Shown piece by piece: positions 1 to 11,683 of a stretch of 64,000 bases of DNA. This stretch comes from Sweltsa coloradensis. Taxonomy: Eukaryota; Arthropoda; Insecta; Plecoptera; Chloroperlidae. Location: assembly GCA_024449915.1 (NCBI GenBank), contig JAMZAV010002171.1, positions 36,305 through 100,304 of the forward strand, given 5' to 3'. Under the pieces are notes generated by a model that saw only the letters and a list, made by a program, of their open reading frames with translations, was not told the origin of the DNA and searched no databases. The stretch's first letter is position 1. Every line of letters starts with the position of its first letter. The position numbers were made by a program, and so were the translations under genes.

Positions 1-741
1 ACTAATTTTTGGTTGTTTTTCATTGTTTTTATTGAAGAAAAACTGTTAAAAACCTGGCCCACACCAACGACAGAAGTACCAATCTGAGTGCCATTTAGTT
101 GTAGCCCTACCAAAGTAAATAGTCTAGGCCTACGCTAATAATTATAGATTCACCAATTTTCTCAGTAAGTAGGCCTAGGCCTAGGCTTAACAACATTTTG
201 AAAGCACAACCCTCATCAAGCCTACCGGTACCTAGACCCTAGAGGTCTTAACTCTTAATGTACCTAGACCTCTAGGCTATGCTCCTTGCTCATGCTGCCG
301 CTTTGGTTGAAGGCTGAAGGCCTAGTTTTATGTCCAAAGTTTTAGTCTAGGCCTACCTACTTTAAAACATAATTTCATGGTCATTGTTATGTTCGGGTAG
401 GCATACAGTAGCCAAATTCTTATGTCCGACAGTAGGCCTACAGTTAGGCCTATGAATGAATTAATAGACCTAGGGCAGGGGTCGGGAACCTGTGGCTCCT
501 AAGTGGGTCTAGCCTGGCTCTGTAGTTTTACTGTTGTTAAGAAAATTCTCTAAAATGTAAAGTCATCTAAGTCAACCTGCAGCTGTCAACATGAACGACT
601 CAAATAAACGCGAATTATCCGATGAAAATTATTGAGTATTACAACAGCCTTACAACTGGTACATTAATTAGGCCTAGTAGGTCTAGGTAGGCCATCGTCC
701 TACCAGTATCGAAATTAATGTGTTGATATTTTTGTCCCTAG
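1..741. other. Upstream TOP2 intron (partial)
   Basis: Non-coding and rich in the palindrome TAGGCCTA and its CCTAGG overlap (about ten clusters). At 476-535 the words CAGGGGTCGGGAACCTGTGG followed by CTCC resemble one end of a hAT element of the type common in animals; no partner end or target duplication is visible, so I leave it as a possible fragment. Confidence 0.5.
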
Positions 742-922
742 GTTCCGTTGAACATGTGAAAGAGAATATGTGGGTCTACGCTACAGAATCTCAATCATTG
801 GAGCTGAGAGAAATCAGCTATGTGCCTGGCCTTTATAAGATATTTGATGAAATTCTTGTCAATGCTGCTGACAACAAGCAACGGGACCCAAAGATGGACT
901 GCATTAAGATTGATATAAATCC
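742..922 (+). CDS. TOP2: TOP2 window exon 1: GHKL ATPase, N box
   Basis: The acceptor is cctag at 737-741 and the donor GTGAGT starts at 923. The reading begins inside a Gly codon (G-S-V-E) and ends with two bases of a Pro codon. It contains VPGLYKIFDEILVNAADN, the Bergerat-fold N box whose Glu activates water and whose Asn binds magnesium-ATP, followed by KQRDPKMDCIKIDINP. The match to animal TOP2 starts about residue 52 of the human protein, so the initiator exon lies upstream of the window. No in-window start codon should be assigned: the frame reaches back to 720 only through intron sequence. Confidence 0.96.
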
Positions 923-2267
923 GTGAGTATGCTTTTGGTCTCGTTTCTGATTGCTATGTTCTATGTATTTAGTACTTCAAAATTGTTGATGAATCCACCC
1001 ATGGCCTTACAACAACCTGGCCTACTTACCGTAAGATTGGGTGACCTTGGTCCTTCACCTGTCTGTGTCAATTGCTTGGTCGGGATAACTGATGGGAGGT
1101 TCAAATTTTCAGTGAATTATTGTCTTAATGGCTTAGGCCTACATCAGTTAAGTGCTGCCAAATTTTCAGTGACTCAAGTCTCCATAGTCATAAAATATAA
1201 AAAGAAGGTAGTCAAAAGACAGACCCATCACTTGGGGTGACTATTGATCGCTACCAACTGACGCAAGTAAGATGCTACACTACACCAATAAAATAGACAG
1301 TGTTCTGTAAATCACAAATTCTATTTAGGCCTTTGTGTACTCGCAGTTTCCCGCCTGCAAGATTTTGTTTACCCAAACCCTTATAAATCGTTGGACCGAG
1401 GCTCCATTGTATTAAATAGTAATTGGCGTTAGCAACATTATTTTGTAGTAGCCCATTATTAGTCCTATTTTAACTATTTGTATGCCCATCCCATCCCATG
1501 TCATATTTATCATTTGTATTGCTCTGGTGGTTAGGTGGAATATTGATGAAGTCAATAATTTGTTTCCATTGAATTGCTAGTGTACATCAACAACTCCACA
1601 AAGGAGACATGAAGTACAAATTAATGTTTTCATGTGTCACCCATTCTGAATTTTTACCTGACATTTATAAAACAGTGCTTGGTCCTGATGGTTAAATCAA
1701 GTCAATTTTAAGTCTATGTTTTCTTTCAAAAGTTAATCAACACTGACCCTAGACACCACCTTGTCATCGTAGACGCAGGCAACATCATCTTGGAGCTTTT
1801 TAGTAATTACGGAACATAACCCAATCTTGCTTTGGCTGGATTTTTGCAGGAGGTTATGGTTTCTGCCCCCTGCAGTGCTCAAAGTGGAAATAAAATGTGG
1901 CAGGAAGGTAGCAAAGTAGTTTTTTGTTAAAATAAAATTTTGATAATCAGAGTTTTAAAGTGTGTTTGTTGGGTTAAAAAAGTAGTAGGCTGAATTCAAT
2001 AGCGAAATAGTAGTAACGGTGAAATAGTCTGCCTACATTGTAAACTAGAAAACCACCAAAAACAATTGGAAATGTGGGTCGATGTGTGGTTACCTTATTT
2101 TGAAACAAAATTCATATTTTTACATTTTATTTAACATTTATTTTGGAATTTTATTAATTGGAATATTAAATGTGGTTGGCCATCATGGCGCCCCACCAGC
2201 CAAGACAAGTCCCCATTTTGTGGTGTACCCTGGTGCAAAGAATTTACCTCTGTTACACTCCACTAAG
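923..2267. other. TOP2 intron, no element resolved
   Basis: AT-rich sequence with scattered TAGGCCTA. I see no gene, no convincing open frame and no paired element ends in this stretch. Confidence 0.5.
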
Positions 2268-2269
2268 TA

Positions 2270-4851
2270 GGGGAGAGTGGGGAGGTTTGAGACACTTTTC
2301 TTTAGAATTGCTGTATTTTTTTTAATTCTAGACTCTTTTGTATATATATATATATTTTTAAATTCATGGTTGGGATGTTGGCTTCAAATTGCACTCTTTG
2401 GTTTAGACTATATTTTGCTATGACACTAGTATTTTGTAATCAAAGCATACTATGTGTAATGTCTCAAACATCCCTACAGGTGGGAGGTATGAGTCGGATG
2501 GTGGGAGGTACGAGTCAACTGCAATTTGAATCACTAATAGATATACCCTAATAGATTGTTTTTAGACTAGGGCAGAGTGAACACGTGTATTTAAGATGAA
2601 TATTATGTTTTAGTATCATTGATTTTTGGTGTTTCCCATGTTATTTAAGAATAACACACAATAAACAAATGCTGAAGTCACTTGCAAATATTACAATAGA
2701 AATAAAAAAAACATATGCTTACATACCCTGTATCGATTTTTCTATCGCATAAGAAAAGAAACAACATGCATATTAGTAAACATTGGCTTAGGCCTACACA
2801 AAAGTTTAGATAGGCATCAGCCTAGTCCTATATTATGATGTACAGTTTTAAAGTTTATAGCTAAATGTTGCAATATTTGGCTATCTCGGGAACAGAATAT
2901 TGGTTTGGTTGCATTATTGAAACTGTATCATACTTCATAATCATACCATATCTGGTCTGGTGTATCTGGTCATTTCCAGTGTTCAACACCAAACATCGTC
3001 ATTACTTTTACTTTACTTACTTTACTTTACGGTCAGATTTTTTTCTTCCAGGTATGAGGCATCCTTAAAATGAAAAACTAGCAATGAAAATAATAAAATT
3101 TCACATACCATTTCGGACTCTGAGAAAATTATATGTGGTGTACCACAAGGGTCAATTCTTGGCCCTTTATTTTTCATTGTCTTTATCAATGATCTAACTG
3201 AAAGTATAGATGATGCTGAACTTTTTGCTGACGATTTTTCCACAGTCATAAAGGCTGATGAAAGCAAAGCTCTTCGGGATAAATCAGAAGAAAGACTAAA
3301 TGAATCAAATGGGTGGTTTACAGCTAACAAACTTATTTTAAACTCCAAAAAAACAAACTATATCCAATTCCACTCAATTCAGAAGATTAAATCTTTAAAT
3401 AAAATACCATACCTAACTAATTTTTCAGATAATTCAAATATAACACAAGTTTCATCAAATGTATTTCTAGGCTTAACAATAGACCAACATCTAACATGGC
3501 ACGATCATATCAATACATTAATACCAAAACTTAATTCGTCTTGTTATGCTATAAGGACCATCAAGCAGATAAGTAACATCCCCACAGCCAAAATATGCTA
3601 CTATTCATTATTTGAGTCATATATAAGCTACGGAATTGAATTTTTGGGGTATATCGACCCACATTCATAAAGTTTTTATTATACAAAAAAAAGCAATTAG
3701 AGCAATTTGTTCCCTTGATCCCACAGAACACTGTAAACCTTTTTTTATACGCCACAAAATCCTTACCATTTCATGTTTATACATTTTCAAATCAATATTA
3801 GTAATTAAAAAATATATACACACCTACTCAGTAAATGCAAATGTCCATGATCATGACACACGTAAAAAAAATCACCTACAGCTAAACTCATATCACACAA
3901 AACTTGGACAAGTAAACTCAGACTACTTACATAAATCTCTTTATAACCATCTTCCAGAATCCATTAAAAACATTTCAAGCTATGACCGTTTCAAACATGA
4001 ACTCAAACAAATTTTAATTCTAAAAGCCTACTATTATCTTATTGATTACTTAAATGATACACTCACAGAAATTCCTGTTATCACTTGATATTATTGATTA
4101 ACTATAATATAATGAAATGAACCTTATTTTATTACTTTTCAATAATTATTATTATTTCCAATGTATTACATATTATGTCAATTTCTCATTATATTAGTAT
4201 TTGTAACATTTTTTTTTTATTTAGCTAAAGGACACATACACTAAAAATTGTGTTGTTGTTACATAAAATGTACAATTTGTCCTAATAAAAATTGAAATTG
4301 AAATTGAAATTGAAAATTGAAAGATAAGATGTTGATTATAACTTAAGTAGCCTATGTTAACTATGGCTTACTTAAGGATAAAAACCATTAGGGCCTATAA
4401 TGTTTGGAAAACAAGCAAAGCCACTATTTTGTGAGGCTATGTATCTGGCTCAAACCTCCCTCAAAAACGTGTCTCAAACCTCCCTCAGTCCAATTATTGA
4501 TTAATATGCTTCAAATTATTTTTAAAATAATTAAAATCAAATTGGCATGGTTTTAGATGATAATTAAACATTATTTAAGTACTTATTAAGATGATCTTAT
4601 CTCAAGTCATGAATCTTGACACTGCACAGCTGCTTTGCAAATAGGAAGGAAACATACAATATTAGCAGCATTAACCAGGTGGTATCTATAGAAGGCATAT
4701 TTGGGGTCAAATTTGAACCTTGTTTGGTTTAAAAGTTGAAGATTTTACAAATGCATAATTCTGCTATTTTGATTTATTCATAATATCAACTGATAAGCTA
4801 AAACCTTCACTGGCTCATACCTCCCACGGCTCAAACCTCCCCACTCTCCCC
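2270..4851. mobile_element. TA-duplicating TIR element, host of a LINE insertion
   Basis: Perfect 22-bp terminal inverted repeats starting GGGGAGAGTGGGGAGG lie at 2270-2291 and 4830-4851, with TA on both outer sides (2268-2269, 4852-4853), as for Tc1/mariner-like or related MITEs. Inside each end the same message recurs as short repeats: variants of CTCAAACCTCCC at 4449-4491 and 4812-4840, and GGGAGGTA/ACGAGTC variants at 2482-2517. No transposase frame is seen. A truncated LINE occupies about 3085-4322. Confidence 0.8.
3085..4322 (+). mobile_element. 5'-truncated CR1/jockey-type LINE, broken RT
   Basis: The + strand encodes reverse transcriptase palm and thumb pieces: CGVPQGSILGPLFF at about 3132-3173, ELFADDFS with the catalytic Asp pair near 3220-3243, and FLGLTIDQHLTWHDHI near 3463-3510. 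A stop at 3667-3669 and a shift to the frame starting 3636 break the coding sequence. The last part (HDHDTRKKNHLQL, NHLPESIKN) is typical of CR1-like LINE C termini. The 3' end is an imperfect (ATTGAA)n tail at 4287-4322, as in CR1 superfamily elements. Clade is inferred from motifs only. Confidence 0.85.
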
Positions 4852-4853
4852 TA

Positions 4854-5264
4854 TGCTGAAAACTAAAATTACGGGTCTTTGGGCGCTCGCCGCTTTGTCG
4901 ATGAAGTAGCAGTATCACTGTCTATAGAACGCCGTGAAATAATGAAAAACACAGAGTAACATGAACCAACCAGTCGATTGACACCCTTTCACTTTCTATC
5001 TGTCTTCACCTTTGGGGTTGAGATGGGCGAGCCTACTACACCCTCTGATGGGTCCGTGTTTCCTTGTTCATTTCAAGGTTAACTCCTTGTCCTGCTGTCG
5101 GGCCCTAGCAGGGGATGAACCTGTTAGACCCTTCTTTTCTTTTCCTTCAACCTCTTTACCTGCAGCCAAGAGCTAGTATAGTACATGTGCCTGTGCCATA
5201 GCCAAGTGCTTGCAAATTGTAGTGACTTTTCCTTTCTATTTTCTGATCCCAGTCACAATTAATA
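4854..5264. other. TOP2 intron, nothing resolved
   Basis: No gene, tandem repeat or paired ends seen. Confidence 0.45.
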
Positions 5265-5610
5265 GGGCAGCCTCTCTCGTTACCACGGGTCTTGGTTCAA
5301 ATCCAGGTTAAGACATGGTTGTTTTGTCGCCCAAGCACTAGAGTCTAGGAGGGAAGCCCCCTCACTGGTTGTGCTGTTGTGTGACTTTCCACCCTTCCTA
5401 TCTCTAACCCTTCCTCTAAGTATGAATGAAGAGGCACCCTGGCCGAGCAACAACAGAAGGGGCAGCTTTTCTCTTGTTGCCAAGGGTCCTGATTCAAATC
5501 CAAGGTGAGTCATGGATGTTTTGGCTCCTGAGCACTAGAGTTGGGAGGGAAGCCCCCGTACTGGTTGTGTGGACTGGTGTGGCTCAGTGTGAATGGTGTT
5601 TGAAGTAACC
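5265..5610 (+). mobile_element. Two-unit tRNA-derived SINE-like repeat
   Basis: Two related units repeat at a spacing of about 197 bp. Each has a pol III B-box-like word (GGTTCAAATCC at 5294-5304, GATTCAAATCC at 5491-5501) after a GTTACCACGGGTC / GTTGCCAAGGGTC segment, then GAGTC(A)TGG..GTTTTG, AGCACTAGAGT and GGGAGGGAAGCCCCC. Such a layout fits a tandem dimer of a tRNA-derived SINE. No tail or target duplication was identified, and short open frames across it are not genes. Confidence 0.5.
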
Positions 5611-5730
5611 TTGCTGATGATGACAACATGCATGCTGAATTTGCTTCTTGCGTGGCTCTACCACAGGTTTGGTTATGTCACGTTTAGTGAGTTTTGTTTG
5701 CATGTAGTTAGCTGATTTTTAGTGGCCACC

Positions 5731-6455
5731 ATCTGCCTGATGAGTAGAGATGTGCAAAAATGGTGACAACGAAATTTGCGAATTTTTTTAAAGTTGCAAT
5801 AATCCCTTCAAATTCAGTTTGCACATGAATCTCATGAATTGTGATTGAATGGTACCAATTTGCAATTCGCGAAATTTCGCGAAATTTTAGTTGATACCGC
5901 GAACTAGTGGCGAAATTAGCAATTATGTCCTTAAATGCGAATTAGGTCGCGAAATTTTTAAAAATAAAAAAATTTCAAAGTTTTGGTGGAGGTGCCGGGT
6001 CGAAGTCGAAATTAAATTAATACTTGCTGGTAGATATGGTGGAGGCGCCGGGTCATACAACGCGATTGTGAGATCTTAATAATCGTTTGAAAGAGAGTAA
6101 GCTCAAAATACTTCAAATCCATATCAAAAGACACATAAAAAATAAATAAGGAGGAGGTGCCGGGTAGACGAAATTAATTCTGGTAAAAACTGAAGGCTGA
6201 AATTAAGCTTAAAATTAAAACTGATTCTGAACTTCACTCTCATGAGCTTGTTTTTCTTTTAAATCATTAAAATCAATCAATCAATCAATCAATTTTTTTT
6301 TTTTTTTTTAAGTTGTGCATGAGAAAATTGTGTTTTTTGGTAAATCGCGACAAATCGCGAATTTTTATTTTTAAGGCGCGAATTTTCAAACTTTAAAAAA
6401 ACATTTTTGCACATCTCTACTGATGAGTCCCAGAAGGACGAAACGTGTCGTGGAT
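5731..6455 (+). ncRNA. Hammerhead-ribozyme-like motif split by a hAT insertion
   Basis: With the 5745-6419 element and one 8-bp duplicate removed, the sequence reads ATCTGC, CTGATGA, GTCC-CAGAA-GGAC, GAAAC, GTGTC, GTGGAT. That supplies the invariant CUGANGA and GAAA boxes, a perfect 4-bp stem II with 5-nt loop, a GUC cleavage triplet after a very short stem III, and a 6-bp stem I (ATCTGC/GTGGAT, two G-U pairs). Minimal type I hammerheads of this kind are known from Penelope-like elements and other retroelements. Today's locus is split, so cis-cleavage here is not expected. Confidence 0.6.
5745..6419. mobile_element. hAT-type MITE, TAGAGATGTGCAAAAATG family, copy 1
   Basis: Ends are TAGAGATGTGCAAAAATG and its complement CATTTTTGCACATCTCTA, flanked by a perfect 8-bp duplication CTGATGAG (5737-5744, 6420-6427). 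Subterminal GCGAAATT/AATTCGCG words repeat near both ends. The interior has three copies of GGNGGAGGYGCCGGG and a (TCAA)n run near 6270. No coding capacity. A second copy lies at 52601-53245. Confidence 0.93.
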
Positions 6456-6585
6456 TAAGGTAACAACTTTAAATTAGCTGCAGTTGTCATCAGCAGGTGA
6501 AAAGTTTTGTCGCCCCCAGCCCTTCAGGCTGGGATTTATGTTCTCTTTGCATTCCCAACCTGTCAACCCTTCTCCAATCAGAGTA
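6456..6585 (+). repeat. Dispersed repeat, also at 60420-60548
   Basis: About 125 bp starting AAGGTAACAA and including GCTGCAGTTGTCATCAGCA, GTGAAAAGTTTTGTCGCCCC, CAGCCCTTCAGGCTGG (a hairpin AGCC..GGCT) and CCCAACCTGTCAACYCTTCT occurs almost unchanged at 60420. Here it directly follows the hammerhead-like motif, so it may be part of the same retroelement. Confidence 0.7.
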
Positions 6586-6646
6586 TCAAATATGTTGATG
6601 CTTGGGGTCAGTCGAGGATTTATGTTAATTTATCATGTATCCATAG

Positions 6647-6890
6647 GGAGAAGAATGTGATATCAATCCAAAACAACGGCAAGGGGATCCCTGTGGTGAT
6701 TCATAAGGGTGAAAAGATGTACGTGCCGACGATGATCTTTGGCCACCTTCTCACTTCTTCCAATTATAATGATGAAGAAGAAAAGGTCACTGGTGGCAGA
6801 AATGGATTTGGAGCTAAACTTTGCAATATCTTCAGTAGCAAGTTCACTGTTGAAACTGCTAGCAAGGAATATGGCCAGTGCTTCAAACAG
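6647..6890 (+). CDS. TOP2: TOP2 window exon 2: ATP-binding G1 and G2 boxes
   Basis: Acceptor ccatag (6641-6646), donor GTCTGT at 6891. The first base completes the Pro codon left by exon 1, then E-K-N-V-I-S-I-Q. Visible motifs are NNGKGIPVVIHKGEKMYVP (G1 box, magnesium and nucleotide contacts), FGHLLTSSNYNDEEEKVTGG and GGRNGFGAKLCN (G2 box, phosphate-binding ATP lid), then FSSKFTVETASKEYGQCFKQ. This is the most diagnostic stretch of the GHKL ATPase. The open frame running on past 6890 is intron. Confidence 0.97.
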
Positions 6891-7434
6891 GTCTGTATTT
6901 ACTGCAGCCCTACCTATGGGCAACGGGTACCCTCAACTATCCTGCTCGCAATTTGCGAGTGGAAACTGGTTGCTCTGCTAGTTGGGCAATTAATATTTAC
7001 TAAATAAATATGGGTGTAGGGTTGGGACTTGACATCGGTTATTTGATTCAACATCAATGTTGGAGCAAAAATTTACTTTAGATTCGACATCAATTTGCAA
7101 AGGAAATATTACTTCTGATTTAAGAAACCATGTATCTTACTTTTTGCATTATTAAATATATTACCTATTTGACGTGTGCGCGCTCATCATGCAGGGCCGC
7201 CTGTTGAGAGGCGATGGTAGTAAGGCATCCCTGCCTCCAACCACCTCCAGCCAAAGGAGTGCTCGGCCGACATGCTTTTTCTTTCCGGGTTGTTCACCCA
7301 TGTAGGCCCTAACCACCTGCCGTCCGCCCTCCATGTGCCATGTTCATTTTGTTTTCTGCAAGGCTCTTCTTGGATTTTTCAAAGTGTTTTGCTGGCGTCG
7401 ACGCCGTTTCTTGTTGAGCCATTCCATACATTTA

Positions 7435-7475
<41 letters not shown>

Positions 7476-7821
7476 AAAAATATTCTGCCTTGCAATTATT
7501 TATAAGCTGTTCATATTATGGTTTCAAAGGTCTTCTGAAAATGTCATTTATATCAACAACAACAAAAATTTGTCCGGTTCAGACCTAACAAACGGACAAA
7601 AGTTGGGGGCTACACATTTTGTTTTATAACCGTAGAAGGTTCATTCTCTGATTTGAGTACAAAACGAGCATGTTTTAAAAAATCTCATTCTTGTAGACCT
7701 ACCATGTTTCTGGGTAGGTACTTTTGGTAGGGCCTACACTTCTGGTGCATTGACACTGAAAGTTGTTGTGCACTAATAATTATTAATATTACTAACCAAT
7801 AACCATGTTTGTTTTATTTAG
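6891..7821. other. TOP2 intron with (ACT)n microsatellite
   Basis: A (CTA)n run occupies about 7434-7475. No gene or paired element ends elsewhere; the leucine-rich short frame across it is the microsatellite. Confidence 0.7.
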
Positions 7822-8034
7822 ACATGGGGTTCCAACATGGCTAAAGCATCTGAACCAGTTATTAAGGACTACTTTGGAGATGATTATACAAAGGTTACGT
7901 TCTCTCCTGATCTAACAAAATTCAAGATGACAGAGCTTGATAAAGACACTGTGGATCTTTTATCTCGGCGTGCCTTCGACGTGGCTGCGTCGACTCGAGG
8001 CGTTAAGGTGTTCCTAAATGGCAAGAAGGTTCCG
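7822..8034 (+). CDS. TOP2: TOP2 window exon 3: end of ATPase fold
   Basis: Acceptor atttag ends at 7821 and donor GTAAGT starts at 8035; 71 whole codons. It reads T-W-G-S-N-M-A-K-A, continuing KQ from exon 2 into TW as in animal TOP2, then DYTKVTFSPDLTKFKM, LDKDTVDLLSRRAFDVAAST and VKVFLNGKKVPV. This closes the GHKL domain and leads into the transducer. The ATG at 7837 is an internal Met and not a start. Confidence 0.96.
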
Positions 8035-8617
8035 GTAAGTGTTCGTTGATTCTAGGAACAAGAGGTGCTACTCCCCAGTCCCCACCAACATTGGGTTGGG
8101 TAATTATAGAAAACTAATCTAAACTAAAGAGTTTATGTAGGCCTTAGTTCACTTCAAAATAATTGAAAAGTTTTTAGGATTCACTAAGTGGCAAAAAATA
8201 CCTACCTACCTACGTACCGGTATGTTTTGTTATAACTTTTAAAAAGTTCCTCTTAACTATAAATTGCTTTTACAATTGTTATGTCTATAGCTGAACTGAT
8301 CTTAGTCTACCGATAATATGCAGGTGTTTTTGACCATTTAACCCACACCGGCTCCAAAGGTACTTCCGTAATTTTGAATACTGATTACCTGGTACCTAAT
8401 TAATTACTAATTAGGTATTACTTGAGAAATGTAGACGATTATCGTATTATATACGCGACGTCATAGGCCCTACCACGATAATCTTACAATATTATTTTGC
8501 ACTGAGTACTATTGTGATCAATCGATATTCCATTTTGTTATGGCAATTGGTATTATTGCCTGGCAATCACATTTGGCCAGTGCACTAATGGTTGTCATTT
8601 GTTCCTTAACATTTCAG
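8035..8617. other. TOP2 intron, nothing resolved
   Basis: Shortest intron found (583 bp). AT-rich, no element ends seen. Confidence 0.6.
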
Positions 8618-9671
8618 GTGAAAAATTTTGAAGAATATGTTAAACTTTACGTAAAAGGCAAAGAAGATGACAAAGGTGCACCTTTGAAGATAGTGTATGA
8701 AAATGTGGGTGCTAGGTGGGAAGTCGCAGCAACTCTCTCCGAGAAAGGTTTCCAGCAAGTCTCTTTCGTCAACAGTATTGCGACCACTAAGGGCGGTAGG
8801 CACGTTGACCATGTGTCAGATGCGATCTGCAAGAATTTAGCTGCTTTAATTACGAAGAAAAACAAAGGAAACAATCCGGTCAAGCCGTTTCAAGTTAAAA
8901 ACTACCTCTGGGTCTTTGTCAATTGTCTAATTGTGAATCCAACCTTTGATTCTCAGACGAAAGAAAACATGACGTTACAAATGAAAAGCTTTGGTTCGAA
9001 GTGTGTTCTGTCCGAGAAGTTTTTAACTCAGGTGTCAAAATCTGGAATTACCGATTCAGTATTAAGCTGGGCTAAGTTCAAAGCACAAGAGAAAATCCAA
9101 AAGGTCAATGTGGGAAAAAAACAAACCAAGTTGACCGGCGTGCCTAAACTTGAAGACGCTAATGACGCTGGCACTAAACACTCGCTGGACTGTACTCTAA
9201 TCCTGACTGAGGGAGATTCGGCCAAGTCGCTGGCCGTGTCCGGTCTGGGCGTGATAGGTCGGGACAAGTACGGAGTGTTCCCGTTGCGCGGTAAGGTACT
9301 GAACGTTCGGGAGGCGACCACGAAACAAATCCTGGAAAACATTGAAATCAACAATATCATCAAAATTATGGGTCTTCAGTACAAGCGGAAGTACGAGAAT
9401 CAAGAAGACCTCCGAACGTTGCGATACGGTCGACTGATGATCATGACAGATCAGGATCAGGATGGATCTCACATCAAAGGATTATTGATTAATTTCATCC
9501 ATGCCAATTGGCCTTCGCTGCTAAAGATTCCCTTCTTGGAAGAGTTCATCACCCCTATTGTAAAAGCAACTAAGAAAAAGGAAGAGTTTTCATTCTATTC
9601 TCTACCAGAGTTCGAAGAGTGGAAAAATTCAAAAGAAAACTGGCATACCTATAAAATAAAATACTACAAAG
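8618..9671 (+). CDS. TOP2: TOP2 window exon 4: transducer and TOPRIM domain
   Basis: The longest exon. Acceptor atttcag ends at 8617 and donor GTTTGT starts at 9672. The start of the open frame at 8540 lies in intron. In order: EKGFQQVSFVNSIATTKGGRHVDHV; the QTK loop (codons 8954-8962) whose Lys senses the ATP gamma-phosphate; LILTEGDSAKSLAVSGL with the TOPRIM catalytic Glu at codon 9209-9211; PLRGKVLNVREAT; and MTDQDQDGSHIKGLL with metal-binding Asp codons at 9449, 9455 and 9461. It ends FYSLPEFEEWKNS...KIKYYK with one base of the next Gly codon. All catalytic residues expected of a working enzyme are present. Confidence 0.98.
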
Positions 9672-10148
9672 GTTTGTACTTTTAACATTAATTTTACATT
9701 TAGGTCTAATTAATAATTATACCCTTATTAGTATTGCTATAGCTTCTTCTTCATTTTTGGCTTATGGCCCTACTGGTCATTATTATCCATTTGTATTTTA
9801 TGCTGGTTTTCCAGTTTAGTAGGCCTTCTATTCCTCAGTCATAGTTCATTCCAGGAATCTTGCCTTGCATAGCCAATTGTAACCAACATATACTAACTCT
9901 TTGCGAACAATTAATTTCATAAATCATAATAATATGTGAAAAGATATGCAAAATTAATATTTTATTTTTTTAAATTCTAAAAAAGAACATTTCTAACATG
10001 GGCTAATCAATCATCATATTTTGTTACAAACTATGCACAACTACCTATAAAATAAAACGTCTCGATAATCGTAAAGGTGATTGCATTTTCGATTGATAAT
10101 GTTGGGGGGAATGTGTACATTTTTCCAACATAGGCCTGTACATTGTAC
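9672..10148. other. TOP2 intron, nothing resolved
   Basis: AT-rich; no open frame or repeat identified before the hAT target duplication at 10149. Confidence 0.5.
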
Positions 10149-10156
10149 AAGATTAG

Positions 10157-11176
10157 TAGGGTTGTGCGAACCTGGATTTTTAAATTTCGAACCGAACCTC
10201 GAACCTGCATTTATAAGATTCGCGAACCTCGAACCGAACCTTTTTTTTTTAAATGGGAAGGGATTCACGTGGGCACTGAAGAAAAACTGATCATTGATCC
10301 AAATCTAGGCTAAGGAGCCTAGGCCTAGGGCCTAGGTTTCCTGGCTTATCTCGCACAATAATAATAGTATTACAAGTATTAAATACAGCGCATTCTTGTC
10401 ATAAATGTCCAGGGATTCTTCTGATGTATTTTTAATCATGTGGGGAAAACGTTTTATGGGTAGGGTAGCCTAGCCTAACCAACTTCAGACGAAAAAAACA
10501 CGCGTCTTGGTAAGGTCGCCCTAGCCCTAGGCCTAGGGCTAGGCCTAGGTAGGCTTACGGGATAGGCCTAGGCCCTACTACACTCGGACCGTCAATATCA
10601 CCATCACTTCCCGATGAAAAATCATTACAAGATCGATGAAATCATAGAGAAATAACGATGAAATAAAGCGGCAAATGTCACTTTCATAGCCAAACCTGAA
10701 GACAAAATCGACATTATTACCGGAGCCTAGGGCTAGGCCTAGCTCGAACTGCTTACATTTGGACCGTTACTTTCCGATGAAAACTCATTAGTAGATCGAT
10801 AAAATTACGCGTCGATGTCATAATAATCTTTTTTGCCTGAAAATCCACCAGCATCAACAATAAATAACTATTTCTTGCTATCTCAAGTGTCCAGAATATT
10901 TACGCGTCAAGAAAAATCCGCCATTTTTAGATTTTGCGAGTTGCATATGCACTGCTTACAGCGCTAATTCGACTTTCGATTATCGAGCGGCGACCGCGGT
11001 TGACTTGTATCGATCGGTCGATGCTGTAGGCGTCGCTCCGGAAGGCGTGGCTTTCCGTAAGCGGGAATTTCAAAGGTTCGGTTCGAGGTTCGACTTTCAA
11101 AATAATTTTCGAACCGAACCGAACCGGATTTAAGGTTCGGTTCGGTTCGTCTTTTCGAACGGTTCGCACAACCCTA
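10157..11176. mobile_element. hAT-type MITE, TAGGGTTGTGCGAACC family
   Basis: Terminal repeats TAGGGTTGTGCGAACC and GGTTCGCACAACCCTA with perfect duplication AAGATTAG (10149-10156, 11177-11184). Subterminal arrays of GAACCGAACC and GAACCTCG fill about 80 bp inside each end. The middle is rich in CCTAGGCCTAGG. No transposase. The left end reappears at 63021 on a different core. Confidence 0.94.
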
Positions 11177-11184
11177 AAGATTAG

Positions 11185-11683
11185 GTCTACCTAGATGTCT
11201 TAAAAATCGGTCAGAAATAATAGTTAAATTATTATCTTTGAGCCACTGGGATTGCAAACTTTCAACTTATTCACACTAGACACTACAGTAATTGAATATT
11301 GGTCCCTCGTAAGTAGGTACTCGGGACTGAAAATGTATCGCATGATGCCATTTTTTATTATTATAAATCAATCAAAATGTATTGGAATATTGATAATTGA
11401 GTGCCCTATTACCAACCATAGATATTTGGAATTACTGTATTGGACCGAATAAAGCACAATCTCGAATATAACACAACCCCCAATTTTTCGGAATCATTTC
11501 AAGAAAAAAGAAAAAATCAAAGAAATTTAAAATGTAGGCCTACAAGAAACATTTTTTTTACAATACAATGAATGAATAGCTTAAAGTTTCACTCTTACAA
11601 CAAAACATTTTGAACAATGTTAGGGCCTAGTCCGATATTTTTTAAGCACAAGTTCACATAGGCCAACCACAGTTCAGTCTGAT
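11185..11683. other. TOP2 intron, nothing resolved
   Basis: AT-rich; no feature seen. Confidence 0.45.

Noticed and set aside
923..1240. 105-codon frame overlapping a TOP2 donor
   Set aside because: Starts at the splice donor in another frame; no recognisable motif and AT-rich intron composition.
7272..7505. Open frame with a run of leucines
   Set aside because: The run is the (CTA)n microsatellite in a TOP2 intron; no conserved residues around it.
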